Shown here piece after piece: positions 12,585 to 23,244 of a stretch of DNA of 64,000 nt. This stretch comes from Flaccisagitta enflata. Its lineage: Eukaryota; Chaetognatha; Sagittoidea; Aphragmophora. The notes below the pieces were generated by a model, which had not been told where the DNA came from, ran no database searches, and saw nothing but the letters and a program-made list of their open reading frames with translations. Where the stretch lies: NCBI GenBank assembly GCA_965153355.1, contig OZ231126.1:94364001-94428000 (forward strand). Direction: 5' to 3'. The position numbers and the translations under genes were made by a program. Every line of letters begins with the position of its first letter. Within the stretch, counting starts at the first letter, position 1.

Positions 12585-12845
12585 TTTAGTCGCGTGCTAC
12601 GCGACTCTACACCCCGCTTTGTCCGTCCGTCCGTCCGTCCGTCCGTCCGTCCGTCCGTCCGTCCGTCCGTCCGTCCGTCCGTCCGTCCGTCCGTTCGTCC
12701 GTCCGTCCGTCACACTTTACTTTTTTTGTTTTTTTTTTTTTTGCGGTTTTTGGCCTTACTGCTCCTGCCCAAATGATCTGGTGACCTCAATTATGGCCCC
12801 TGCCCACCCGCACGCGACTGGGGTAGCCGTGTATCCGGCCTTGTT
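12585..12845 (+). repeat. Hairpin-ended repeat, type A (complete)
   Basis: The head AGTCGCGTGCTACGCGACT is at 12588. It has the longest CCGT tract of the family (12621-12712, about 23 units). CACACTTTAC, CTGCTCCTGCCC, the distal arm GCACGCGACT and the tail GTAGCCGTGTATCCGGCCTT plus GTT follow. Confidence 0.9.
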
Positions 12846-13174
12846 CTTCTGCAAATGAAGTCTATCCTATTCTGTGAACAGTAATCAGCCTAGAAGTCCG
12901 GCCTTTCAATCAATATGGTAAGATGTAACAGTGGTACTCTGAGGGTATAGATAGCGTATTGAAGTCGGAATGACAACAATTACTTTTGTTGGAATGACGA
13001 CAATTACTTTTGTACAGTTTGCATCAAACAACCCTATTTTTCCAGTTGATATAATCAATTCTTGATGACGGCATAACTGACAGTTAGGAGGCTTGGCATA
13101 GAAATGCTCTCCTCTCATCGAACATAAATATTCCGATGGGTTGTCAGCTTCTTGATGAGTCATCCATATCAATA

Positions 13175-13347
13175 CAGCAGAGCACCGCTAGAGCGCACCC
13201 GCTAGTAAGGCCTACCCGTCTATAAAGAGATCGAGTTACTATCCCAAAAAGACTTAGTAGTTACTTCTGTAATGGCAATAAGACAGCTATTCTAAATGGC
13301 ATAAATTGAGTTAGTTCCTTGACATGTGCTTCCGTGAAGCTCGACTG
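13175..13347. mobile_element. Small TA-flanked MITE (Tc1/pogo-like)
   Basis: 173 bp between TA dinucleotides at 13173-13174 and 13348-13349. The ends read CAGCAGAGCACCGC and, inverted, CAGTCGAGCTTCACGG. CAG termini with a TA duplication fit the Tc1/mariner/pogo group. Size and ends resemble the element at 31770. Confidence 0.65.
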
Positions 13348-13769
13348 TATCAATACGACGAGAAATTGCCAAATTGGGGGGAAAAGAATGCGATAATGCA
13401 AGATGATCAACCATGATGCTGCCTTTTCTAAAGGCCTCCAACGGGGGGAGGGGGGGAATCAAAGGGTTTGAAGATGGGGAAGAAAAATCAAAGGGGGAAA
13501 AAGAGAAAAAAAGAAAATTTGGGGGAATTATAACTTTTGACAGTACCAAATCATAAAAACTGATTAGTTAAACACAATTCAACACTATTTAAACCTTAAC
13601 TACATTGTTTTATTGCTTAATGGGGAGGAAAATCATAGATTTTTAAAACGCGACGTGTTGCGAGGAAGAAAATCAAAGCCGGGGGGGGGGGGTGAAATCA
13701 AAAGCGACTCAATTATAAACCTGCTTTTCTCATTTACAGTTTTGAAAAATGTACATAGAAAACATTGTT
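13348..13769. other. Stretch without recognised gene, with G runs
   Basis: G-rich blocks near 13441-13460 and a run of 12 Gs at 13681-13692. Open frames here have no recognisable motif. Confidence 0.45.
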
Positions 13770-14020
13770 CCACATGTCATGAAAGAGGTAACAACTTCCA
13801 TGTCTCTACGCCACATGTCATGAAACAGGTAACAACTTCCATGTCTCTGCGCCACATGTCATGAAACAGGTAATAACTTCCATGTCTCTACGCCACATGT
13901 CATGAAACAGGTAACAACTTCCATGTCTCTACGCCACATGTCTCTACGCCACATGCCGTGAAACAGGTAACAACTTGCATGTCTCTACGCCACATGTCTC
14001 TACGCCACATGTCTCTACGC
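13770..14020. repeat. 41-bp minisatellite
   Basis: Units built on CCACATGTCATGAAACAGGT plus AACAACTTCCATGTCTCTACG. The last units are shortened to GCCACATGTCTCTAC. It abuts repeat H copy 2. Confidence 0.92.
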
Positions 14021-14025
14021 CATCT

Positions 14026-14300
14026 GGGCGTGTTTCTAGTTTCTCTGAAGACAAAAATCGAGATCATCCCCGATAATCGGGTTTACAGATCTCAAACTGA
14101 GTACGCCTACAAATTGAGTGAGTGATTGAAGTGAACACAGCAAAGTGAGAAAATGAAGAGAAGGGTGTGAGTGAACAAACAAAGCGAGCGACCAATTGAG
14201 CGGTGTGAGTAAACAAAGAAAGTGAGTGACCCAGTGGCAGCAAAGTGAGCGGTCTAAGTGAACAAAGAAAGCGAGCGAGCAAGTGGCTGGATGAAAAGTT
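14026..14300. repeat. Dispersed repeat H, copy 2
   Basis: It starts GGGCGTGTTTCTAG. CCCGATAATCGGGTTTACAG parallels CCCGTTAATCGCGTTTACAG in copies 3 and 4. A run of AAAGCGAGCGA/AAAGTGAG motifs follows. The right end is not defined. Confidence 0.65.
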
Positions 14301-14383
14301 ATCTGCGACTGGAATCTCATCAAACCTGCCACACCCAACCACCCAACCACCCCACCATTCTGCCCCGCTTGCTGGCTGGTCAC

Positions 14384-14731
14384 TACGTCAAGTGAAGCGC
14401 CCCAAACTTTGACACTGACTCTCACCAATCCTACCATAGTTGAGGCTTGGCAAAAAAATATCCCATGCAAAATTTCAGGCCTCTGGAATTGCGGGAACCT
14501 TTGTTAGGGTGACCATGAAGTTTACATAGAAATATATGGCAGAGACAAAATTTGCATAAAAGAAATATTGATTCCAATGCTAATTCAATACAAACTTGAA
14601 GCTCACCCTAACGAAGGTTCCTACTATCTCAGAGGCCCAAAATTTTGCATGGAACATTTTTTTACCAAGCCTCAACTGTGGTAAGATTGGTGAGAGCCAT
14701 AGTCGAAGTTTGGGGCGCTTCACGGGACGTA
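14384..14731. mobile_element. hAT-like foldback MITE with 8-bp duplication
   Basis: 348 bp flanked by CTGGTCAC at 14376-14383 and 14732-14739. The termini are TACGTC...GACGTA, and the arms (GTGAAGCGCCCCAAACTT onward) are inverted copies of about 130 bp each. The 8-bp duplication fits the hAT pattern nTnnnnAn. The centre is non-coding. Confidence 0.82.
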
Positions 14732-14751
14732 CTGGTCACTCGCGCCCTTTT

Positions 14752-15128
<377 letters not shown>

Positions 15129-15180
15129 TGATTTCCGACGTACAGATGATATGGACAAACAGTCGATTAGACAGGATTAA

Positions 15181-15342
15181 AACAAGGCCGGATACACGGC
15201 CACCAGTTGCGGACGGGTGGGCAGGGGCGTTTTCCTACTTTTCAACTCGAGCGTGACGGACCAACGGACCAACGGACCAACGGACCAACGGACCGACGGA
15301 CAGACAAAGCCTCTTATAGAGTTGCGTGTCCGCAACTAAAAA
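15181..15342 (-). repeat. Hairpin-ended repeat, type B (complete)
   Basis: Reading left to right: tail AACAAGGCCGGATACACGGC at 15181, arm AGTTGCGGAC, GGGTGGGCAGGGGC, TTCAACTCGAGCGTGACGGA, GACCAACG units, GACAAAGCCTCTTATAGAG, and the head hairpin AGTTGCGTGTCCGCAACT. It links type B hairpins to the type A tail. Confidence 0.87.
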
Positions 15343-15735
15343 TACACTGATTGAGTAGCGAGTAACAAAAAACTAACAATCCATCTCTATGCCAGTTGCT
15401 CATTTAGTTTTGTCTTTCTAATTCAAATGTCATCTGAGATTGATTTCCAATCATCTTTCATACATTTCCAATATGGAAAAAAAGGGAGGAAATGGAAAAT
15501 ATGAGAGGAAAGTCGGGGAAACAGGAGGTTGAGTAGGAAGGAATGCTTTTCAAAAAATAAAAAAGAAAAGCAACAATGAAATTTAGTAAGGAAAGGAAAG
15601 CAAGGAAAGCAAGGAAAGCAAGGAAAGCAAGGAATGGAAGAGGGAAAGGAAGGAAAGTGCGAATGGCAGGAATGGAAGAATAACAAGAATCAGGCAGGGA
15701 AGGAAAATGGATAGGGAAGAATGAGAAAGGGAATG
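15343..15735. other. Purine-rich stretch without gene
   Basis: GGAAAGCAA repeats at 15590-15635. No coding motif. Confidence 0.5.
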
Positions 15736-16625
15736 AACAAGGTCACACAGTGGGCCTTAATTGGATATGAGTTAAAAAAAACCCTCGATGGTAGTGACTT
15801 GTGTAAGTTGGTATAATTTTTAGTGAAGAATAAATGTTGACCCTTGAAAAAAAATTTCCCTTGAAAATTTTTGCAAAAATGACTAAAACGTTTTAAATTT
15901 TTCAAATATTTGATATAAAACTTTATGATTTATGTGTTTTGAATTTCTGATTCAAGATTCATTTTCCTGATAAAATTTCCAATCATTTGATAGGTCGCAC
16001 TATATAGTTTTATCAATAAACAAAATTTTCAATTTCTATACCACCGTCACAAATAAAGTAACGGTGGCCTAAAACATGAAAATATTATTTTTTCATGAAA
16101 CTATATAGTGTGACCTATCAAATGATTGGAAATTTTACCAGGAATATGAATCTTGAATCAGAGTTTTAAAACAGATATATCCTTAAGATCTATATGTAAA
16201 TATAAGGGAAAATTGATAATTTTTAATGAATTTTACAAAAATTTTCAAGGGAAATTTTTTTTTAAAGGTCAACATCAATTCTCCACAATGAATTGTACCT
16301 TCTTATACATGTCACTACCATCGAGGATTTTTTTGAACTCATATTTAATTAAGGCCCACTGTGGTCAATAGACCAACGTCGCTTGCATCGCTACTTTCAG
16401 AAAAATTCGGACAGAAAGACAGACCTATAGACACACAGATAGACAGACGGACAGACAGACAGAATTACTTAACTCAGAAGAAGTTTGAATCAGCCATTCA
16501 CGCCTCCAAACCCGAGTTTAAAACAAACTTAAAAACGACTTTTAAACAGACGGACCAATGGGCTGATGGCAGGACGAACAGACTGGCCGACGGACCGACA
16601 GACCAAAAAGTGGCTTAAAGATTGG
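15736..16625 (-). repeat. Type D hairpin repeat split by an insertion
   Basis: AACAAGGTCA at 15736 and GTCAATAGACCAACGTCGCTT at 16364 (first 20 bases GTCAATAGACCAACGTCGCT) are the two halves of a start also seen at 56882 (AACAAGGTCATTAGACC, then AAGTCGCGTGCG and CACTTTCAGAAA). Between them lies the element at 15746-16363. The distal part ends with GACCGACAGACC and AAAAAGTGGCTTA near 16600. Confidence 0.65.
15746..16363. mobile_element. Foldback element inside a type D repeat
   Basis: 618 bp with termini CACAGTGGGCCTTAATT and AATTAAGGCCCACTGTG, flanked by GTCA at 15742-15745 and 16364-16367. The inverted arms are about 230-290 bp with many small differences; the centre is near 16040. No coding capacity. 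The 4-bp duplication does not by itself name a superfamily. Confidence 0.78.
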
Positions 16626-17600
16626 CGTAAAAAGGGAGGAGGGAGAGAGAGAGGAATACGCGAAGCGTGCAGAAATTTTTCCATCTCTCGGCTATGGAAG
16701 AGAGAAACCTCATTTAATTCTGTGACAACCGTTTGAAGTTGAAGCATGTGACAATTAATATCAGGAAATGTCGCCTTTTAAATGGTTTGCGAAAAATTGA
16801 TCCCACTCCAATGAAACTTGGTTGAATAGAATGAGGATAAGTTTAATCTTTGTTGAGAGTTGGTTTTAATTTTATGCAACCGAATGACAATGACATTCAA
16901 TGTATGGATTAATGCTGACCTCATTAAATGAAAAACTATGCAATTTTCATCATCAGATATAGAAGATATAGAGTTTTCCAAAAAGAAAGGGGGGGGGGGT
17001 AATTGAAGGGTGAAATGAAAATCTTTTTTAAATTTCAAATGTGCCCGTGAGGCCGTGACGCTCATCACTCATCGGAAAAAATGCGGTTATTGAAAAGATG
17101 TATGAAACAGGAATCAATGTGCTACAAAAGTTATGTATGTGTTACACATGATGATAAGAAAAACTGCAGAGATAAGTTCTTAGAAATGCGACAATAAATC
17201 TGAACAATGCGGATGTTCTCTTTTACTTCCTTGTCAACTGAAATTCCGGACAACCGTCCGCCTTAAATGATATTCTTTTAAAATTTGGAACTTATACAAT
17301 ATATGTTTATTAACAAGCCCTTTGAAAAACGCCCGAATTTTTCGCGGGTGATTGCGAGCAGTTTTGTTCGGGACTGAGGTCACGGACGCTACAAATGTCA
17401 AAGGTCAAAAATCGAGTTAATGGAAGGCAAAAAAGAATATGAAAAGAGCAAACATCCTTCAAAATTACTATTTTTCCATTTATTCAATATTTTATCATTT
17501 CATTTCATTATTTGCCGAGTTGAAAAAGGAAATTTCTCCCATTTTCTGATTTAAACTTCCTTTCTAGATTGAACAAATATGGAAGCAGAAGGCAAAGGAA
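16626..17600. other. Stretch without recognised gene
   Basis: A run of 11 Gs at 16989-16999. No open frame with family resemblance. Confidence 0.45.
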
Positions 17601-17915
17601 CAGAAGAAGAAGAAGAAGAAGAAGAAGAACAAGAAGAAGAAGAAGAAGAAGAAGAAGAAGAAGAAGAAGAAGAAGAAGAAGAAGAAGAAGAAGAAGAAGA
17701 AGAAGAAGAAGAAGAAGGGATAAGAAAAACAGAAAAAGAAAAAAGAGAAATGAATAAAAAGAAGAAGCAGAAGAAGAAGAAGAAGAAGAAGAAGGAGAAG
17801 AAGAAGAAGAAGAAGAAGAAGAAGAAGAAGAAGAAGAAGAAGAAGAAGAAGAAGAAGAAGAAGAAGAAGAAGAAGAAGAAGAAGAAGAAGAAGAAGAAGA
17901 AGAAGAAGAAGAAGA
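17601..17915. repeat. Two (GAA)n arrays
   Basis: GAA runs at about 17605-17717 and 17762-17913, separated by an A-rich bridge. Poly-Glu/Lys/Arg and poly-Ser/Phe/Leu frames are compositional. Confidence 0.96.
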
Positions 17916-18295
17916 ACAAAAAGAAGAAGAAGATGAAGCAGACGAGGAGGAAGAAGAACCAGAGGAATGAGTAAACCTACAAGAAGGAGAAAAGGAGCAA
18001 TATTGTTTGCTAAATGGGAAAATACTTTTAGAAATGTCCAAATTCATAAAAGCATTTTTTTTTGTGAAGAGCAAACATTTTCGTAATCTAAATCACAAAA
18101 ATTCTTTTGATAAAGAATTTTGTTTTATAGAATGGCTGAAAGATGAAAAGAAGCAGAAAAGGATTTAATCGATTTTGCGTTAGCAAAAAAAATCAAGAAA
18201 AAAAAGAGACATAAACAAAAACACATTCTGTAAAGCACTTAGCTGCACAAACAAAACTGAATTACGTGTTTCCCTTCTGACAACCCCCCCTCCTT
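17916..18295. other. AT-rich stretch without recognised feature
   Basis: Nothing recognised. Confidence 0.45.
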
Positions 18296-18530
<235 letters not shown>

Positions 18531-19278
18531 TATTCTCTCTTTTCTAATTCAAACTGAGTTTTTTTCCTCTTATTTTGCTGTTTTGTGCCTGGAAGAAGGA
18601 AAAAAGATCAAAATGAGAGCTTAGTGGGTGGATGCGGGGTGGGGAGGTGTTGTGATTAGGTGATGAAGAAGGGATAACTACTCAGATAAAACAGTTCCAA
18701 GGAGGGAGAGCCTAGATTTCTCAACAAAGATTCGTCAGAGCTTCTTTTTAATTTTTCATTCATTTAAATCAGTTCAAACTTATGGGCCATAAGATTGCCA
18801 AAGATAACTGGCTGTAAAGAAGCAGGACACCCACGTCATATAAACCAGAGATTTTTTTTACATCAACGAATCGTCAAGGCAAGGAGGTGATGTCCTATTC
18901 TGTCATTGTTTTGTCACATTATGTCATCTCTGGCCTTCCTAGCGCATACCCAAGCATACAACTGCGTTCGTTGCTCCTCTCCTTTCAGAATATCTACCAG
19001 ACATGCTGAATAAGCTTCTAGAAATCGAGAAAACGCAGTTTGAAGACACTTGTGATTTGTGGAAAAACATTCAACGAGCCGAAAACTAATTGTATGAGTC
19101 AAATTAAACCAAATAGGATGGTCTTTGCTTGTGAACAAACATAGTAAATCACACTTTTGGAAAAAAAATTTGAACACGGTATGGTCAAAAAATTATCTAC
19201 GTCGATTTTTTTTTTTTTTTTGCTTGGAAACCATCTCTGAAAGGGAAGAATTTTTTTCGAGATGAATTTATTTTGCTG
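18531..19278. other. Stretch without recognised gene
   Basis: The open frame 18914-19177 (minus) has no recognisable family. A T run lies at 19206-19221. Confidence 0.4.
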
Positions 19279-20301
19279 CAATCTCGATTCGGAAAAAGTA
19301 TAAAGCTTTCAGTCTCAGATGCTTCTTCTTTATGACCTGGAATTAATATTTTCACAGTACTATATCTGACGTTTATTGTGTCATACTTCCATTGGTCAGT
19401 GTCAAATACTTTGTCCACAACATCAATTTGAAGTAAAACACATATTCACGGCTAAAAATCAATTTATCCCTTTTTCATCAAAATTCTTTTCCTCATATTT
19501 CCTCTCAGTTTTATCGGTTTGAGCTACAAATGCCAAAATAGTCTCAATTTAAAGGTGTCTTTATAAACTTTGAAAAATAACTTCAACCAATATCAATATG
19601 GCATTTGTGGCTCAATCCAGAGAGAAATAAGCTCAAATCAAAGAAAGACAATGAAAGACGATGAATTACGGCTAAATTAAGCTTCATATGAAAATTCTTG
19701 TTTGTCTTCAAATTGATGTTGTGGATGAAGTATACAACTCAGACCAATGAAATTTTGACACTAAAAACGTCAAACATAGTACTATAAAAGAAAATTAGTT
19801 CCAGATCAGTGATATTGTGTCATACTTCCATTGGTCAGTGTCAAATACTTTGTCCACAACATCAATTTGAAGTAAAACACATATTTACGGCTTAAAATCA
19901 ATTCATCCCTTTTTCATCAAAATTCTTTTCCTCATATTTTCTCTCAGTTTTATCGGTTTGAGCTACAAATGCCAAAATAGTCTCAATTTAAAGATGTCTT
20001 TATAAACTTTGAAAAATAACTTCAACCAATACCAATATGGCATTTGTGGCTCAATCCAGAGAGAAATAAGTTCAAATCAAAGAAAGACAATGAAAGACGA
20101 TGAATTACGGCTAAATTAAGCTTCATATGAAAATTCTTGTTTGTCTTCAAATTGATGTTGTGGATGAAGTATACAACTCAGACCAATGAAATTTTGACAC
20201 TAAAAACGTCAAACATAGTACTATAAAAGAAAATTAGTTCCAGATCAGTGATAAGAAGCAGCTGAGAGCAAAGAAAAGACATTTCTTCCCAGTCGAGATT
20301 G
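19279..20301. mobile_element. Long palindromic element with internal duplication
   Basis: The outer arms pair from CAATCTCGA at 19279 to TCGAGATTG at 20301, through CTGGAATTAAT/ATTAGTTCCAG and GTACTAT/ATAGTAC. Between the outer arms, a self-complementary block (GTGTCATACTTCC...CTTCAAATTGATG) is present twice in tandem (19374-19812 and 19813-20251). It is probably a MITE. No target duplication was identified. Confidence 0.75.
19374..20251. repeat. 439-bp tandem duplication
   Basis: Two head-to-tail copies differing at only a handful of positions (for example CACGGCTAAAAATC versus TACGGCTTAAAATC). The junction lies at 19812/19813. Confidence 0.93.
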
Positions 20302-20379
20302 ATGACCCGGTAGAAAAGACAAGTATGTTAAACATTGTTTATCAATCATGTTGACTGTCTGTCAGTATGTTTTTATAGC

Positions 20380-20703
<324 letters not shown>

Positions 20704-20820
20704 GCAAAGCGGATTTAGGTGAGCCATGTACTGACTCTCTCAATGTCACCAACTTATTGGCAGTTCCCCTATAGGATATACAGAATAGCGTCGTGTGAAC
20801 TTCGCATCTCCCCGTCTTTA

Positions 20821-20971
20821 TTTAGTCGAGCACGATTCTAAACCTCGCTTTATCGATACATCTGTCCGTTGGTTTGACGGCGTTTTTACCGTTCCTGCTC
20901 AAATTTCCTAGTCCTTTCACGGCCCCAGCCCACTTGCACACGACAGGAGTAGCCGTGTATTTAGCCTTGTT
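20821..20971 (+). repeat. Hairpin-ended repeat, type A, decayed
   Basis: Degenerate head TTTAGTCGAGCACGATTCTA, CTCGCTTTATCGATAC, GGCCCCAGCCCACTTGCACA, and tail AGTAGCCGTGTATTTAGCCT plus TGTT. Every block of the family is present in order with substitutions, so this is an old copy. Confidence 0.75.
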
Positions 20972-21103
20972 TATATTGAATGCGAAAGAATCACTACAGA
21001 CTGCACGAAAATACAAGTAGAGAAGTGACCAAAAATCATGCAGTATCCCCTACAGTCCATACTGGAGGTGTTATGTGCTAATGTAGGCCTAAAGAGTATC
21101 GAT

Positions 21104-22159
21104 AACAAGTCATCCAAGGATCGCACATGGTCAGCGGTACCCGATGCCCTGCTTGGAGTGATTAGCTGAAAAATTGGAGTGAGAGCAGGGCAGCGGCCCC
21201 AAAGGACCAATGTCCTGTAACCATGCCCAAAATGAAAATGGCACATCTCTTTGACGTGCTTTGGCTCAGTGGTAAGAGGCAAAACTACAAAAAATCCACG
21301 AGCATTTTAAAAAGCATCAAAAAATCTACCATTTCAGTGGTGTCAGAAAGTTTTAGCTCAAAAACAAAAAAGTTACAACAATTTTAAGCTAAAATGTCAA
21401 TATCTCAAATTGCCAGGGAAATGATTGTCAAAATTTCTTATTGTTTTCTTTGTATCTCTGTGAATGTTTACTTTAACGATAAAAAATTCATGACAAAAAA
21501 AAAATTTGGAAAATTTTCTTTACAATGCTGCCAAGCAGAAATTTGTAGCTTGATCCGTTTAGAAATTATGATTAAATGAAAGTGTGAGGTTTGATGCAGA
21601 GAGTCATATAAATATGCTCTTTCAAGCAACTGCGATATTGACATTTTGAGTTAAATCTGCTGTAACTTTTCAAGTTTTTGAGCTAGAATTTTCCGACACC
21701 GCTCAAATGATAGATTTTTTGAAGCTCTTTAAAATGCTCATGGATTTTTTTAGGTTTTGCCTCTTACTAATGAGGCAAGCAAGTCAAAGCGATGTGCCAA
21801 TTTTTTTTGGGGCATGGTTAGGATACAGGGGTGAATTTCCATCAGCCTGAGAGGGCATGTTTGAGGCATTAGTAACAATTTTCTATGATATTCAATGGGA
21901 ATTTTGCATTTTTTCGATTGCTCATCAGTTTTCAATGTTATTCAATAGGAATTTTACATTTTTTTCAGTTTTCATCAATTGTCCATGTTATTCAATGGGA
22001 AACTTGTATTTTTTTGTTTTTTTTTCAATTTCCCATGTTATTCAATGGGAATTTGAGGCTAGAGGGGGGGGGACGGACGGACGGACGGAACGACAGACAT
22101 ATGGAAATTCACCCCAGTGTCCTACAGGACATCGGCCCTTTGGAGCCGCTGCCCAAAAA
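21104..22159 (-). repeat. Type E inverted-repeat element, split by a MITE
   Basis: It starts AACAAGTCATCCAAGGATCG, then GGTCAGCGGTACCCGATGCC, hairpin GCCCTGC...GCAGGGC, and arm GGGCAGCGGCCCCAAAGG. The arm is broken after GTCCTGTA by the element at 21220 and resumes AGGATACAGGGGTGAATTTC. The interior has about 60-bp TTATTCAATGGGAATTTTGC units and a GACG core (22071-22090). The inverted arm ends GGAGCCGCTGCCCAAAAA. Confidence 0.88.
21220..21818. mobile_element. TA-flanked foldback MITE inside type E
   Basis: 599 bp between TA at 21218-21219 and 21819-21820. Termini ACCATGCCC...GGGGCATGGT. The arms are imperfect inverted repeats over roughly 150 bp (GGCACATCNCTTTGACNTGCTT and GAGGCAAAAC recur inverted). 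Removing it with one TA restores the uninterrupted type E arm order. Confidence 0.87.
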
Positions 22160-22256
22160 GCTTGTCAAATGGCGCCATCTTGGCAATTTTGGCAGCCTAG
22201 TACATGAGACACAGCGGACTCGAGAGGCGAATTATGGAGATGCGAGTGCACTATAA
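22160..22256 (+). other. Probable 5' leader of the non-LTR element
   Basis: About 100 bp between the type E end and the open ORF1 frame. An in-frame stop lies at 22254. The true 5' end of the retrotransposon cannot be placed, because truncation is usual for this class. Confidence 0.4.
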
Positions 22257-23138
22257 ACAACACTATCAACACTATTAACACTATCAACAACAGCGTCACC
22301 TTCGGCGGCGCCCATCTCGTCGACTTCGACGTCTTTCCTGGCGGCGCCTTTTCCGCCTCCAATCACAACAACGGCGCAGTCAGTATCCGTGGAGCCGTTT
22401 GTTCCACCAACACCATTTGCCTTACCGGTGCCTTTTGCTTTGACCGGCCCCATTGACTCACACTCCGTCGACAGTTCAATTGTTGCTGCAGCCATTGCAT
22501 CGGCGGCAGAAGTTGGAGAGGCATCCCTTCTTCACACGTCCACAAACTCCAAACAAACTCCAAACGCAGCTCTTAAAGATACCACCGACGCCGCTAAAAA
22601 GGCCAAGGCAGCGGCAAAGTCCGCCTCGAAGGCGGCGGCGGCAGCTAAAGCCATTGCAACTGCAAAAGAGAAGGACGTAGAAAACAAAAGAAAAGCAGCG
22701 GCGGCAGCGGCTGAAGCTGTAAAAGAAGTAAAATCCACCTCAAATTCAACTTCCTCAACAAAAACCTCATTTGCTGATCTTGCTGGGGAACTAAACGATA
22801 AATCACCTGGGTCTTGGTCAGATCCCCGGAAAAAGAAAAAAGTGATTAAAGGCAAAGGTGAAAGTGGAATTCTCGAGGCTGCACCTCGTCCAATCCGCGA
22901 TTACTGGCACATATTTGTCTAAAATCTGAAAGAGACTTCGACCGCCGATCAAATCAAAACACATGCGCAGCAAAAAGGAAATGAAGTCAAAGATGTGTTT
23001 TTACTCAAGTCAAAGAGTCCAGGAGCCAAATCGGCCAAAATTCGAGTGGCCGTCGAGCACAAGAACAAAGCAAAGGAGGAGCATGTGTGGCCAAAGCAAA
23101 CATTCGTCCAAGATTGGGCGTACAAGCCCCGAAAGTAA
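22257..23138 (+). pseudogene. Non-LTR retrotransposon ORF1 (RNA-binding, broken)
   Basis: The frame is open from 22257 (no ATG seen; a GTG lies at 22389), has a TAA stop at 22920-22922, then continues in the same frame to TAA at 23136-23138. The first part is Pro/Ser/Thr-rich. The middle (about 22570-22735) is a Lys/Ala-rich helix suited to self-association. After a basic DPRKKKKV block comes DYWHIFV, a stop, then NLKETSTADQIKTH, followed by a folded-looking C-terminus ending near WAYKPRK. That C-terminal pattern is typical of ORF1 proteins of CR1/jockey-type elements, which bind the element's RNA. The single stop in an otherwise continuous frame says the copy is dead. The family is assigned from pattern recall, not a search. 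ORF2 follows directly. Confidence 0.7.
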
Positions 23139-23244
23139 CACACCCTCTTGGTCGTTTCCACTTATTTTGTTTCTGCTATACTTTCTTTGCATAACATTCA
23201 CTTTCAATGTCGAATCAAAATCCATTACCGCACAATCTACATAA

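Noticed and set aside
13770-14020. CRISPR-like array from regular 41-bp units
   Set aside because: Units are contiguous without spacers of unique sequence, in a clearly eukaryotic context.
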